From Hymenobacter volaticus (GTDB taxonomy: Bacteria; Bacteroidota; Bacteroidia; Cytophagales; Hymenobacteraceae), in contig NZ_CP095061.1 of the NCBI RefSeq assembly GCF_022921055.1, forward strand, positions 4,937,501 through 5,001,500: 64,000 nucleotides of DNA, read 5' to 3'. Shown here piece after piece: positions 19,619 to 29,319 of this stretch; the stretch's first letter is position 1, and every line of letters begins with the position of its first letter. The notes below the pieces were generated by a model. It did no database searches, was not told the DNA's origin, and saw nothing but the letters and a program-made list of their open reading frames with translations. The position numbers were made by a program, and so were the translations under genes.

Positions 19619-21382
19619 TTAGCGGCCGGCTGGCATATGCTTCAGCCGTAATTTACTGTGCTTGAAACCGTAGTTGAAATACAAGGCGAGGCCGATAATC
19701 AGCCAGCCGAAAAACAGCAGCCAGTTGTTCACACCGAGTTGCGTCATGAGGTACAGATTGGTCAGCAGGCCAAGCGTAGGCAATAGTGATAGGTGCTTGC
19801 GGAACGAAAGCCAGGCCAATGCCACGCAAAACAGCAGAAACACTAGCATCGGAATGTAGTGACGGGCTTCTTCATACCCACTGCTCAAGGCTTTCTGGAA
19901 TTCTTGTAAGCCGGCTTGGTTGTAGGTAAACACCAGCACGACACCAACTAGCATTAGGAGCGGTACCAGAAACTGCCCGTTGATGTACGGCACCTTGAAG
20001 CGGGCATCCGACTTCCCATACGGGTCGATGATGAGAATGCCGCCGCACACTAGCGCAAAGGCGAACAGCGTCCCGATACTAGTCAGGTCGATGACGAGGT
20101 CCATGTTCAGGAGCATGGCCGGCACGCCTACAAAGAAGCCCGTAACGACGGTGCTAAAGGAGGGCGTGTGAAACTTGGGGTGCACCCGAGCAAACACCGG
20201 TGGCAGCAATCCGTCGCGGCTCATGGTCATCCAGATGCGAGGCTGGCCAATTTGGAACACGAGTAGCACCGACGCCATAGCGAAGATGGCACTCACGGCT
20301 ACCACGCCGGCCAGCCAATTCAACCCTACTTTCTGGAACACAAACGCCAGTGGGTCACCCACACCTAGCTCGGTGTAGCTCACCATACCCGTGAGCACCA
20401 GCGTGATAATCACGTAGAGCACCGTACAGATAATGAGGGCATAAATCATGGCCCGGGGCAAGTCGCGCTGTGGGTTCTTGCACTCCTCGGCGGTGGTGGA
20501 AATGGCGTCGAAGCCGATGTAAGCGAAGAACACCGCCGATACGCCTTTCAGCACCCCGCCAATACCGTTCGGGGCGAAAGGGCTCCAGTTGCCGGGGTTC
20601 ACGTAGAATACGCCCACGCCAATAACCACGGCTACCACGGTCAGCTTGAGCAGCACCAGCAGGTTGGAGGCGTTTTTCGATTCCTTGATACCAATGTATA
20701 CCACGGCTGTGATGAGCAGCGTAATCAGGCCAGCCGGCAAATCAATAACGAGCCGCAAATCACCTGGCAATTGCGGCGCCGCGGCCCATGCCTGATACCC
20801 TGCTAATTGCGTGGGTGTGGCGTCGGCCAAGGGCTTACCAGCTTGCATCAGCTCCAGCACCTCGTTGTAGTGCTTGTGGGCGCTTTGCATGCCCATCGTT
20901 AGCCAAACGGGGATGTGCACCCCAATACCATCCATGAGGCCCGTAAAGTAATCCGACCAGGATATAGCCACCACGATGTTGCCGACGGCGTATTCCATGA
21001 TCAGCGCCCAGCCAATTATCCAGGCGGCCAACTCCCCAAACGAGGCGTAAGCATAGGTATAGGCCGAGCCACTAACAGGGATAGTGGCGGCAAATTGCGC
21101 GTAGCACAACGCCGAAAATGCGCAGGCCACGGCCGTAAACACAAACAGCAGCGACACGGCCGGTCCCCCATCATGAGAGGCGTTGCCAATGGTGCTGAAG
21201 ATACCTGCCCCGATAACCGCCGCAATGCCCAACGCCGTCAGGTCGCGGACGGTGAGGTGCCGGGCGAGGCCGCCTCCGGGCGAGTGCCCATCGGCGTCGA
21301 CGGGCGGGTTAAGCAACAGGTCGTCGAGGTTTTTGCGGCGGAACAGGCCGGTCAGGCGACTAGGAGGAAGAGGTGTAGACAA
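19619..21382 (-). CDS. APC-superfamily amino acid permease
   Basis: A 587-aa inner membrane transporter with about 14 hydrophobic segments. The first helix holds the substrate-binding glycine-rich GIAAVIGAGIFSTIG near residue 52; FSALCYAQFAATIPVSGSAY near 90, FFAYIGFDAISTTAEECKNP near 290 and RDLPRAMIY follow, as in cationic amino acid transporters of the YfnA/CAT type. A cytoplasmic N-terminus of about 45 residues (LFRRKNLDDLLL) is also typical of that group. Substrate specificity is inferred only. It stands alone, diverging from the Cys-motif protein gene at 21604. Confidence 0.92.
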   Translation of the reverse strand: MSTPLPPSRLTGLFRRKNLDDLLLNPPVDADGHSPGGGLARHLTVRDLTALGIAAVIGAGIFSTIGNASHDGGPAVSLLFVFTAVACAFSALCYAQFAATIPVSGSAYTYAYASFGELAAWIIGWALIMEYAVGNIVVAISWSDYFTGLMDGIGVHIPVWLTMGMQSAHKHYNEVLELMQAGKPLADATPTQLAGYQAWAAAPQLPGDLRLVIDLPAGLITLLITAVVYIGIKESKNASNLLVLLKLTVVAVVIGVGVFYVNPGNWSPFAPNGIGGVLKGVSAVFFAYIGFDAISTTAEECKNPQRDLPRAMIYALIICTVLYVIITLVLTGMVSYTELGVGDPLAFVFQKVGLNWLAGVVAVSAIFAMASVLLVFQIGQPRIWMTMSRDGLLPPVFARVHPKFHTPSFSTVVTGFFVGVPAMLLNMDLVIDLTSIGTLFAFALVCGGILIIDPYGKSDARFKVPYINGQFLVPLLMLVGVVLVFTYNQAGLQEFQKALSSGYEEARHYIPMLVFLLFCVALAWLSFRKHLSLLPTLGLLTNLYLMTQLGVNNWLLFFGWLIIGLALYFNYGFKHSKLRLKHMPAGR

Positions 21383-21603
21383 AGCAGGAGAACGTATGAA
21401 AGGGCAAAAGATACAGAATAATGCGGCGGAGCTGCATATCTGGACTTCGGATGATCTTCACTCAAGGACGCAACCCAAACAGTAGCAGCGGCACCACCTC
21501 TTTAATTTTGGTCTGATTTTTAGATAGATTATCCCAGTACTGCTATGGATTTTGGTTGGAGCCAGCATCTAGCAAGTAGTTCTATTTTCCAACTCCTATC
21601 CCT

Positions 21604-22314
21604 ATGGCCTTCTCTGTTCCGTCGCCCTGCCCCACATCTTGGGCAGCCATGACACCCACCGCGCACGGCCGCCACTGCGGCAGCTGTCAGCACGAGGTAA
21701 TCGACTTCTCCGGCATGAGCGAAGCTGAGGTAATCGCCTGGCTAGCTCAACCTGCGGCCGGCAAAGTTTGTGGGTATTTTCGGGCTGGTCAGTTTGCAGT
21801 GCCACCCACATCACCCACACCGTCGGCGCCGCGCTGGCGTCGCTGGTTGGTAGCTGCCGTTGCCTTGTTGGGACTAAAGCCGCTGCTAGCTGCCGACGCC
21901 GCAACTGGCTTCTCGTCGCTTCGTGCTGTACCCCGTCCTACCGAACAAACCGACGCACATGCTACGGCCCCCAAAGGTCAGGTCACTATCCAGGGCCGCG
22001 TACTCGACGATTCTACGGGCTTAGGCGTGCCGGGTGCTGAAATCTTTATCGGTGACACCAAGTACGGAGCCGTGACCGACGAGCAAGGCAACTTCAGCTT
22101 TACGATGCTACAGAAATGGGCGCCCGTGCAGAAGAACAGCGTGCAACTACGGGTGCAAGGCAGCCCCTTTGTGCACAAGCAGCAAGTGGTACCCACGAGA
22201 ATTTCGCCTGCTCCTGCCCCACTTCTAGTGCGGCTGAAGTCGGTGCCTGGTCGGGGCAAGATTATGGGCCGGATCATGCGCCACGACCCACCGATGAAAC
22301 CGCCACTGCAATAG
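21604..22314 (+). CDS. Cys-motif N-domain, membrane helix and CarboxypepD-reg-like domain protein (copy 1)
   Basis: 236 aa, no named family. The N-terminus carries a conserved pattern shared with the next gene: C-x3-W-x2-M then GRHCGSCQHEVIDF, an acidic helix (MSEAEVIAWL), then VCGYFRAGQF. Four cysteines (Cys9, the CxxC pair and the later Cys) could bind a metal. One membrane helix follows near residues 82-96 (WLVAAVALLGLKPLL). The remainder holds a beta-sandwich regulatory-like segment (IQGRVLDDSTGLGVPGAEIFIG, GAVTDEQGNFSF) likely on the periplasmic side. Such N-domains recur in Bacteroidota surface proteins; function unknown. Confidence 0.8.
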   Translation: MAFSVPSPCPTSWAAMTPTAHGRHCGSCQHEVIDFSGMSEAEVIAWLAQPAAGKVCGYFRAGQFAVPPTSPTPSAPRWRRWLVAAVALLGLKPLLAADAATGFSSLRAVPRPTEQTDAHATAPKGQVTIQGRVLDDSTGLGVPGAEIFIGDTKYGAVTDEQGNFSFTMLQKWAPVQKNSVQLRVQGSPFVHKQQVVPTRISPAPAPLLVRLKSVPGRGKIMGRIMRHDPPMKPPLQ

Positions 22315-22410
22315 GCACGAACTTCGGATGGTGGCATCAAAATAAAAGTAGAACTGCGTGTGGAATATAACCGGCCTCGGCATCAACTAGGTGAACCCAA
22401 CGCCTAGCCG

Positions 22411-23147
22411 ATGTCAACCCGTACTACACTCACCATTCCAACGCCCTGCCACCAGAACTGGTCCGCTATGACTGCCACCGCGCAAGGCCGTCACTGCGCC
22501 GCTTGCAACAACGTAGTGGTAGATTTCACGCAGAAAACCGACGCCGAAATTCTAGCTCTGCTTGGCCAAGCCAGTTCAACCTGCGGCCGGTTTCGGGAAG
22601 ATCAGCTACAGCGGCCGTTGCTTCCGTCGCCAATGCCGGCTTCGCACTGGCGGACTTGGCTAGCTGCTACGGCGGCAGTGCTCGGGTTGTCATCCGTAGT
22701 AGCGCCAGTTGCACAGGCTCAACAAAGCCCGCCGACAGAACAAGCAGTCAAGAAAGGAAAGATAAAGGCGCCGCTACGCAGTGAGCCAATACCACTTGGG
22801 GCACCCTTGGTGGTGCGAGGACGAGTTGTGGATAAAAAGACCAAGAATGGCTTACCAGGCGTAACTGTTTTAGTCAAGAACACTACTGTTGGAGTGTCTA
22901 CAAATCCGGATGGCACCTTTGAATTACAGATTCCGGCCTCTGTACCCCCTATCAGACTTTGGCTTTCTTTTACGTTGGCTATAAGAGCGAGGAAAAAAGC
23001 CTGGAGACTTGTTTGGGGCAAAATACCTTTATTGGCTTGGCCATGGATACTCAGGTAATGGGGGCGGTTGTCGGGTATGATGTCAAACCCTGGCCTTGGC
23101 ATCCACGAGCTATGTGGTATCGCCTTCGATACGCTTTTAACCGCTAA
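22411..23147 (+). CDS. Cys-motif N-domain, membrane helix and CarboxypepD-reg-like domain protein (copy 2), frameshifted
   Basis: Tandem paralogue of the preceding gene, 96 bp downstream. Same order: PCHQNWSAM, GRHCAACNNVVVDF, AEILALLGQ, CGRFREDQL, a membrane helix near 90-110, and a CarboxypepD-reg-like domain (VVRGRVVDKKTKNGLPGV, TVGVSTNPDGTFELQIP). The frame as given runs to 23058, but after ASVPP it loses homology. One added base in the C5 run 22945-22949 continues as YQTLAFFYVGYKSEE and ends ...WYRLRYAFNR at 23147, giving 246 codons; FFYVGYKS is the expected end of such a domain. Function unknown. Confidence 0.78.
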
Positions 23148-23185
23148 GACCAAACCTTTCGGCCCCAAAAGCCTTATTGCGGGGT

Positions 23186-24294
23186 ATGAAGAACCTGCTC
23201 CTTACTATTTCCATCCTGCTATTTACAGCCACCGGTTGCTCCCTCAAACCCACTAATAAGTACGACGTTCTGGCCGAGCGGGCACAACTGCCGCAAGAGG
23301 AAGCCGTGCACAAGCAAAACTCCCTGGAGTGGTGGTATTTCACCGGCCACCTGCGCGACAAAGCTACCGGAGAGACTTTCGGGTAGAATACGTGTTTTTC
23401 CACTTCAACGTCACGGGCAAGAAGGATTGGCAAATGGTCAACTTCGCCCTCACCGATCCGCAACAGAAGCAGTTCCGCTACGACTACAAAGTGGAGCGTT
23501 TGCCGCAGTTGCTGGCGGCTAACTTGCCCCTCAACCTAGCTACCCAGAAGAAAGACCAGCGTTGGACGCTGAGTGGGCAGGAAGGCCGCTACCACTTGCA
23601 GGCCCGTATGGCTGCCCATCCCGATCAAGCCATCAACCTGACTACCACTCCCGCCAAACCCGTTCTGCTGCACAGCGGCACTGGCTACGAGAAGTATGGC
23701 CCCACTGCCACCGCGGGCTACTACAGCTATCCCCGCCTCAGTGCTAACGGCATCCTAGAAATAGGTGGCAAAACCCGCCAAGTTGAAGGCGAATTGTGGT
23801 ATGACCGGCAATGGAACTGCAACAGCGTCACGACCAAAGATCTGGGATGGGACTGGTTTAGTATTCAGTTGAATGAGCCGCAAGAGGAAATCATGGCCTA
23901 CCAGCTCTACAACAAAGGCACTGGTCAGCACATTGGTGGTGGCTCGCACTATGGCGCGCAAGCCCAGAACACTCACCTCAACGAAAGTGATTTTCAGCTG
24001 GAAACTACCGACTATTGGACCAGCCCTAGTTCTCGGCTGCGGTACCCCAGTAAGTGGCGCCTGCGCATCCCCAGCAAAGGCTACGATCTTACCATCACGC
24101 CCGTCATGCCTAATCAGGAGCTAACGCTTAAGCTGTTTGCTGGCATCAAGATGCACTATTGGGAAGGCATGTGCCGCGTAGAAGGCACGCACAATGGCAA
24201 GCCCGTTACCGGCAATAGCTACGTCGAAATCACCAACCGCAGCGAAGCCAAGAAAGCCCGCGAAGCTTCCGAGACAATAACTGCCAAGGAATAG
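23186..24294 (+). CDS. EWWY lipocalin-like (CrtC/AttH-type) lipoprotein, frameshifted
   Basis: About 369 aa. ATG 23186 gives a signal peptide with lipobox TATGC (Cys16); the longer frame start at 23177 is a TTG. The hallmark SLEWWYFTGHL lies near residue 50, followed in a second frame by VEYVFFHFNVTGKKDWQ, a long all-beta body, GELWYDRQWN, LGWDWFSIQL and a C-terminal MHYWEGMCRVEGTHNGKPV. This is the carotenoid 1,2-hydratase/AttH fold; enzymatic role is not established for most members. The join is at the G run 23381-23383: one more G turns GETFG-stop into GETFGVEYVFF and gives 370 codons. Confidence 0.87.
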
Positions 24295-24316
24295 CAACTG
24301 CTTTCACGAGCCTATT

Positions 24317-25498
24317 CTAACCTTTCAATATCAAGCGAAAAGTAGTGCCGCGGCCCACCTCACTCCACTTCACGAAGAGCTTACCTTGGTGATAGTTCTC
24401 GATGATGCGCTTTGCCAAAGCCAGTCCTAATCCCCACCCGCGTTTTTTGGTAGTATAGCCAGGTAAGAACACCCGGTCGATTCGGCTTTTTGGGATGCCT
24501 TTGCCGGTATCGGTAATGTCGATGGCAATGGATTTTTTGTCGCGCACGGGGCGGCGCAAGTGCAGCGTGATACTACCGCGGCCATCCATAGCATCGACGG
24601 CGTTCTTGCAGATATTCTCGATCACCCAATCGAATAGCGGGATGTTGAGTAGCGCGGGTGTATCAGTAGGCAAGTCGGTTTTTATTTCGAAGATCACCTT
24701 TCTCGATACGCGACTTTGCAGATAAGAAATAGCGTTTTGAGTGGTGCGCAAGATGTTCTCAGGCTTGAGCACCGGCACCGAACCAATGTTTGAGAAACGC
24801 TCGGTGATAATCTGCAGCCGTCGGATGTCTTTGCTTAGCTCTTCTACAATAGGCTCATCCTTAAACCTTTCGCTCTCACTTAGGTAGGTTTGCCAAGCCA
24901 TCAGGCTGCTAAGTGGGGTACCAAGCTGGTGAGCCGTTTCCTTAGCCAAGCCCACCCATACCCGGTTTTGCTCGGAGCGCCGCGAGTAGCTAAAGGCGAA
25001 GTAGGCGATAACTCCTAGGCAGGCAATAACTGCCAACTGCACCAGCGGATACGTCCGTAGCTGGGCCAGCAACGCCGAGTCTTTGTAGTAGATGTAGCCC
25101 CGTTGCGGCCCGCCTAGCTCGATGATGATGGGAGGGTGCTGCAGCTTCATCACCGAAATTTCGCGCTGCAAAAAAGCCCGGGTTGCTTTCTCGCTTAGCC
25201 CCTTCGGAATATTAACATTCTTAGCATCTACTATATCTCCATCGCCGTTGGCCAGCACAACAGGAATGGTGGTATTGGCGTCAATAATCTCGTCCATCAG
25301 AAACGACAGATTCGACTCTTCTTCCGTGTTGATAATGTAGCGCTGGGTTTTGGCGTAGAGCGCAATTTGCTGCTGTTCACGCTCCGATACGCGCTGCACC
25401 AGCACGTTGGTATAGATGACGGTAGCGGCCGCAATAAGCAGTGCAACTGCTATAATAAGCAGCTTAATGCGGGTTTTCTGGTCGTAAATGGCTATCAA
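24317..25498 (-). CDS. Membrane sensor histidine kinase (orphan)
   Basis: 393 aa. Two membrane helices (about 12-32 and 150-170) flank an extracytoplasmic sensor segment of about 120 residues. The kinase core has the phospho-acceptor His190 in AKETAHQLGTPLSSL, the N box ENICKNAVDAM, G1 DTGKGIPKSRIDRVF, and G2 GWGLGLALAKRI. All ATP-site motifs are intact. No response regulator is adjacent; the gene converges with the lipoprotein gene (22-bp gap), so its partner and signal are unknown. The TAHQLGTPLSS variant of the H box is common in Bacteroidota kinases. Confidence 0.92.
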   Translation of the reverse strand: MIAIYDQKTRIKLLIIAVALLIAAATVIYTNVLVQRVSEREQQQIALYAKTQRYIINTEEESNLSFLMDEIIDANTTIPVVLANGDGDIVDAKNVNIPKGLSEKATRAFLQREISVMKLQHPPIIIELGGPQRGYIYYKDSALLAQLRTYPLVQLAVIACLGVIAYFAFSYSRRSEQNRVWVGLAKETAHQLGTPLSSLMAWQTYLSESERFKDEPIVEELSKDIRRLQIITERFSNIGSVPVLKPENILRTTQNAISYLQSRVSRKVIFEIKTDLPTDTPALLNIPLFDWVIENICKNAVDAMDGRGSITLHLRRPVRDKKSIAIDITDTGKGIPKSRIDRVFLPGYTTKKRGWGLGLALAKRIIENYHQGKLFVKWSEVGRGTTFRLILKG

Positions 25499-25865
25499 GG
25501 ACGTAAGGAAGGCGACGAGAGATGAGGCGACCCGTAAGGAAGGGTCAAAGCAACCATATGGTCTGCCAGTACGAGTAGTCTATCAGAACGGGTGCTGCAC
25601 GAAGGTACAACTCCTGCTATTGCGGGGTATATTACCTCACAAAGTCGCCGTACAGAGGAGGTTGAAGTGGCCAAAAACGTCGTTGTTACGCGTCAGAATG
25701 GCGTTGTTAGCAACTATTTTCAGCAGCCTATCAACGTAAAATGTCGCTTACAAGTGTCTTACCGGTAATTTAAACTTTCTCTGAACCACACGGTCCTCGT
25801 CGCTGTTTTCATTCTATCGATTTGTGCCGTAATTTTGCCGCCTGCAATTGCAGTTGCCATTCGCT
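25499..25865. other. Divergent intergenic region between histidine kinase and hemA
   Basis: 367 bp. An 83-codon plus-strand open frame (25488-25739) shows no protein-like features and overlaps the kinase start; I do not call it. The hemA promoter lies at its right end. Nothing else recognised. Confidence 0.45.
25830..25837 (+). promoter_or_regulatory. Candidate -7 element of hemA
   Basis: TAATTTTG fits TAnnTTTG and lies 28 bp before ATG 25866; a TTTTC stretch about 20 bp further upstream could act as the -33 element. Confidence 0.45.
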
Positions 25866-27137
25866 ATGCCTCACCCCTTTAAGGCCGTTAGTCTGTCCTT
25901 CAAGAAAGCTCCCCTCGAAATCCGGGAGCTGATTGCGCTGGATGAAGCCGCCTGCCGCCGCTTTCTGCATACCCTTCATCACGAGTTAGCCCTCACCGAT
26001 TTGCTGGTACTCAGCACCTGCAATCGGACAGAGGTATACTACGTTGCCGACCGTGACCAGAGTCCGGCCATCATCGAGGCGCTGGGCGAACTCAAGAATT
26101 TGGCAACTGTTAGCCAGTACTATCCTTACTTCGATATTCTTGATTCTGCCGACGAGGCTGTGCAACACCTCTTTGAGGTTGCCATGGGTCTCGATGCGCA
26201 AGTGGTCGGTGACTTGCAAATCAGCAACCAAGTGAAGCAGGCCTATCAGTGGTCGGCTGATGAGGATGCGGCCGGGCCGTTTCTGCACCGGCTCTTGCAC
26301 ACGGTATTTTTCACCAACAAGCGCGTACAGCAAGAAACCTCTTTCCGTGACGGGGCTGCTTCTACTTCCTACGCTGCGCTGGAACTAGTAGAAGAACTCA
26401 CCGCTGATGTAGCCAACCCGCGAGTACTGATTGTTGGCCTAGGGGAGATTGGTGAAGATGTGTGCCGCCACTTCGGCGACAGTAAGTTCTTCACCGACGT
26501 CACAATCTGCAACCGCACCCGCTCGAAAGCCGCCATCTTGGCTGCCGAGTGCGGCCTCAAGATCCTGAACTTCGAAGACTTGGCGCAGGGCCTCAAGGAG
26601 GCCGACGTGATTATCTCGTCCATCAACGCGCCTACCCCCTTCTTCACCCGCGAGTTGGTCGCTAACCTCGATGTATTGAGCTATAAGTTCTTCATTGACC
26701 TCTCGGTGCCGCGTAGCATAGAGAGCGACGTAGAAACTGTACCGGGCGTGCTGGTTTACAATATCGACTCCATCCAGAGCAAGGCCTCAGCCGCATTAGA
26801 GCGCCGTTTGGCTGCTGTACCGCAAGTGCGCGCCATCATTGCCGACAGCATTGCTGGCCTTAATGACTGGAGCAAGGAGATGCTGGTATCGCCAACCATC
26901 CAGAAACTGAAGAATGCGCTAGAGCAGATTCGGCAGGAAGAAATGGACCGTTTCCAGAAGAAGATGAGCCCCGAGGAAGCCCGCCGCATGGACGAGGTAA
27001 CGAAGTCGCTGATGCAGAAAATCCTCAAGCATCCGGTCATCCAGCTCAAAGCGGCTTGCAAGCGCGGCGAAGCCGATCAACTGATCGACGTTCTCACCGA
27101 CTTGTTCGACTTAGAAAATCAGCCAACGGTAGCTTAG
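25866..27137 (+). CDS. hemA: Glutamyl-tRNA reductase HemA
   Basis: First committed step of C5-pathway tetrapyrrole synthesis: NADPH reduction of glutamyl-tRNA(Glu) to glutamate-1-semialdehyde. 423 aa from ATG 25866 (MPHPFKAVSLSFKKAPLEIR); the frame opens 18 bp earlier with TTG, which is less likely. The catalytic Cys52 is in LLVLSTCNRTEVYYV. Also seen: LFEVAMGLDAQVVGDLQI, the NADPH-binding VLIVGLGEIGEDVCRHF near residue 200, and DLSVPRSIE. A strong terminator follows, so it is likely monocistronic; no other hem genes are present. Confidence 0.95.
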   Translation: MPHPFKAVSLSFKKAPLEIRELIALDEAACRRFLHTLHHELALTDLLVLSTCNRTEVYYVADRDQSPAIIEALGELKNLATVSQYYPYFDILDSADEAVQHLFEVAMGLDAQVVGDLQISNQVKQAYQWSADEDAAGPFLHRLLHTVFFTNKRVQQETSFRDGAASTSYAALELVEELTADVANPRVLIVGLGEIGEDVCRHFGDSKFFTDVTICNRTRSKAAILAAECGLKILNFEDLAQGLKEADVIISSINAPTPFFTRELVANLDVLSYKFFIDLSVPRSIESDVETVPGVLVYNIDSIQSKASAALERRLAAVPQVRAIIADSIAGLNDWSKEMLVSPTIQKLKNALEQIRQEEMDRFQKKMSPEEARRMDEVTKSLMQKILKHPVIQLKAACKRGEADQLIDVLTDLFDLENQPTVA

Positions 27138-27148
27138 CTGCTTCTACC

Positions 27149-27200
27149 AAAGCAAACGCGCCCCTGTTGCTCGCGAGCGACAGGGGCGCGTTTGCTTTAG
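27149..27200 (+). terminator. Terminator after hemA
   Basis: Perfect 19-bp inverted repeat, AAAGCAAACGCGCCCCTGT (27149-27167) with its complement at 27180-27198, plus a small GCTCGCGAGC palindrome in the loop. It starts 11 bp after the stop codon. Confidence 0.85.
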
Positions 27201-27361
27201 GGAATTTATATCCTGCCTAATAATGCAGGTGTCATTCCCGCCCACATGCGGTTCAGACAAAGTTTGCCAAGATTTGCTTCAGCTTCTTAGATCGAAACAA
27301 CAGTTGATTGCAGGCATTTGCAACGCAGAAGCTTTCAACATTGCTGAACTCAGTGCCAATG

Positions 27362-27391
27362 AAAAAAGACCGTCAGATGGCGGTCTTTTTC
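27362..27391 (-). terminator. Terminator of the ArsR-type regulator
   Basis: AAAAAGACCG (27363-27372) pairs with CGGTCTTTTT (27381-27390), loop of 8 nt; on the minus strand it ends in a T-run. It lies 27 bp past the regulator's stop codon. Confidence 0.8.
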
Positions 27392-27416
27392 AGGTTTTCG
27401 CAAGCTTGCGCTTGTA

Positions 27417-27725
27417 TTACATGGTGTCGCAGCACTCCTCGAGTGAATCAATCACATCGAGCAACTTAGGAATGGAAAGAGAGTAATAGATTTTGGTACC
27501 CACTTTGAACGAGGACAGGATGCCACGGTCTTTCAGAGTAATCAAGTGCTGAGAAGCAATTGCCTGGGGCAAATCGAGCGTACGGTAGATTTCCGTAACA
27601 GTCATTTTGTCTTCTTTACCAAGCAAATCTACTATGGCCAACCGTTTTGGGTGAGCCAATACTTTAAGCATGGCAGCGGCCTTATCTACTTTTTTGGATT
27701 CTACGCGTGAGAGCAAAGGTTTCAT
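27417..27725 (-). CDS. ArsR-family winged-helix transcriptional regulator
   Basis: 102 aa, a single winged helix-turn-helix domain: AAAMLKVLAHPKRLAIVDLL, then the recognition-helix region TVTEIYRTLDLPQAIASQHL, and the wing LKDRGILSSFKVGTKIYYSL. No cysteine metal site is present in the recognition helix, but the protein ends SLEECCDTM with two adjacent cysteines, which could form a thiol switch. ATG 27725 is preferred to the TTG that opens the frame. Target genes are unknown; the neighbouring ELFV dehydrogenase diverges from it across 250 bp. Confidence 0.88.
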   Translation of the reverse strand: MKPLLSRVESKKVDKAAAMLKVLAHPKRLAIVDLLGKEDKMTVTEIYRTLDLPQAIASQHLITLKDRGILSSFKVGTKIYYSLSIPKLLDVIDSLEECCDTM

Positions 27726-27923
27726 ACTGATGGACAACGGTGGCTGAAAAACGAAAAAGAGCAGTTCCGTCAGGAATATAACTAATACGATATTTCTGAT
27801 GGAAAGAGTTCCTATGAATGAAAATCCCCCAAAAAAAATTTGGGCCCCTCCCTACTCTAACGTGCGAGGTTCCAAAACAAGTGCATTAGAGGCTCCAAGA
27901 CCGGAGGCTCTACGGGAGCTGCG

Positions 27924-27931
27924 TACCTTTG
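27924..27931 (+). promoter_or_regulatory. Candidate -7 element of the second ELFV dehydrogenase
   Basis: TACCTTTG, a full match to TAnnTTTG, 45 bp before ATG 27977. No -33 match at proper spacing. Confidence 0.45.
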
Positions 27932-27976
27932 TTCTCTTAAAACATACTTTTTCCGTCCCACCCCAAAATTTTTTAC

Positions 27977-29205
27977 ATGAAAGATCTACTCGCCAAGTTC
28001 GAAAATAAGCGTCCGGAAATAGTTTTTGAGTGGAAGGATGCCGAAACCGAAGCAGAAGGCTGGGTGGTAATCAACTCGTTACGGGGCGGGGCGGCCGGCG
28101 GCGGGACTCGCATGCGCAAAGGCCTCGACAAGCGGGAAGTAGAAAGCCTGGCCAAAACGATGGAAGTGAAGTTCACGGTATCGGGGCCGGCTATCGGCGG
28201 CGCTAAGTCGGGTATTAACTTCGATCCGCAGGACCCTCGCAAGCGTGGTGTGCTGGAGCGGTGGTATCGCGCCGTTATTCCGCTGCTCAAAGCGTACTAC
28301 GGCACCGGCGGCGACTTGAACGTAGACGAAATTCACGACGTCATTCCCATCACCGAAGACTATGGCCTTTGGCACCCGCAGGAAGGCATTGTAAACGGGC
28401 ACTACCGCGCTACCGAGCCACAAAAGATTCAGAAGTTAGGTCAACTGCGCCAAGGCGTGGTGAAAGTACTGGAAGATGCCAGCTTCACGCCCGACCTGCG
28501 CCGCAAGTACACCGTGGCCGACCTGATTACGGGCTATGGCGTGGCCGAAGCCGTACGGCATTATTACGAACTGTGGGGCAGCCGCTCGGTGGTAGGCAAG
28601 CGCGCCATTGTGCAAGGTTGGGGCAACGTGGGCGCGGCTGCGGCCTACTACCTAGCCAGCCAAGGCGTGCGCATTACCGGCATCATCGACCGGGCGGGCG
28701 GCTTGTTACGGCCCGAAGGCTTCACGCTGGAAGAAATTCGGACGTTGTTTCTGAACAGAGTCGGGAATGCACTCACAGCTCCCAATCTGTTGTCGTTTGA
28801 CGAAATCAACCAGCAAATTTGGCAATCTAGGGCGGAAATATTTATTCCGGCGGCCTCGTCGCGGTTGGTTTCGCGGGCGCAGGTAGAGCAACTGATTGCA
28901 GGCGGTTTGGAGGTGATTTCGTGCGGGCCAATGTGCCATTTCAGGATTCAGAAATCTTCTTTGGCCCCACCGGCGAGTTTGCCGACCAGCATACTTCCGT
29001 TATCCCCGATTTCGTGGCTAACTGCGGTATGGCTCGCGTGTTTGCCTACTTAATGGAAACCAACGCCGAAATCACCGACCAAGCCATTTTCGGCGACACG
29101 TCCCGCGTGATCCGCCAAGCACTGGCCCGTACTCGTCAGCAAGGCGACGATACTACCAGTTTGGCGCAGAAGTCTTTTGAAATGGCTTTGCGGCAGCTTG
29201 TATAA
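27977..29205 (+). CDS. Glu/Leu/Phe/Val dehydrogenase (second paralogue), frameshifted
   Basis: NAD(P)-dependent amino acid dehydrogenase of about 409 aa. Motifs: RGGAAGGGTRMRKGLDKREV, the lysine-bearing SGPAIGGAKSGINFDP, GTGGDLNVDEIHDVIPIT, and the Rossmann AIVQGWGNVGAAAAYYL. The frame breaks near residue 317: one added base in the G run 28925-28927 turns ISCGPMCHFRIQ into ISCGANVPFQDSEIFFGPTGEFADQ and continues to 29205, giving 410 codons. The sequence is clearly different from the gdhA copy at 11.3 kb and the leucine dehydrogenase at 52.5 kb, so substrate specificity is open. Confidence 0.88.
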
Positions 29206-29319
29206 GTTTAATGCAAGTGGTACGGTTTTGGCAATGGCCAGCAGCTTGATAACTAAAGGAATTCAACTGCTAGCCTATCCGTTTTGTACTACTATTTATT
29301 GTTCATCAACTACTGTAAA

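Noticed and set aside
25488..25739. 83-codon plus-strand open frame before hemA
   Set aside because: It overlaps the kinase start, has irregular composition and no recognised motif.
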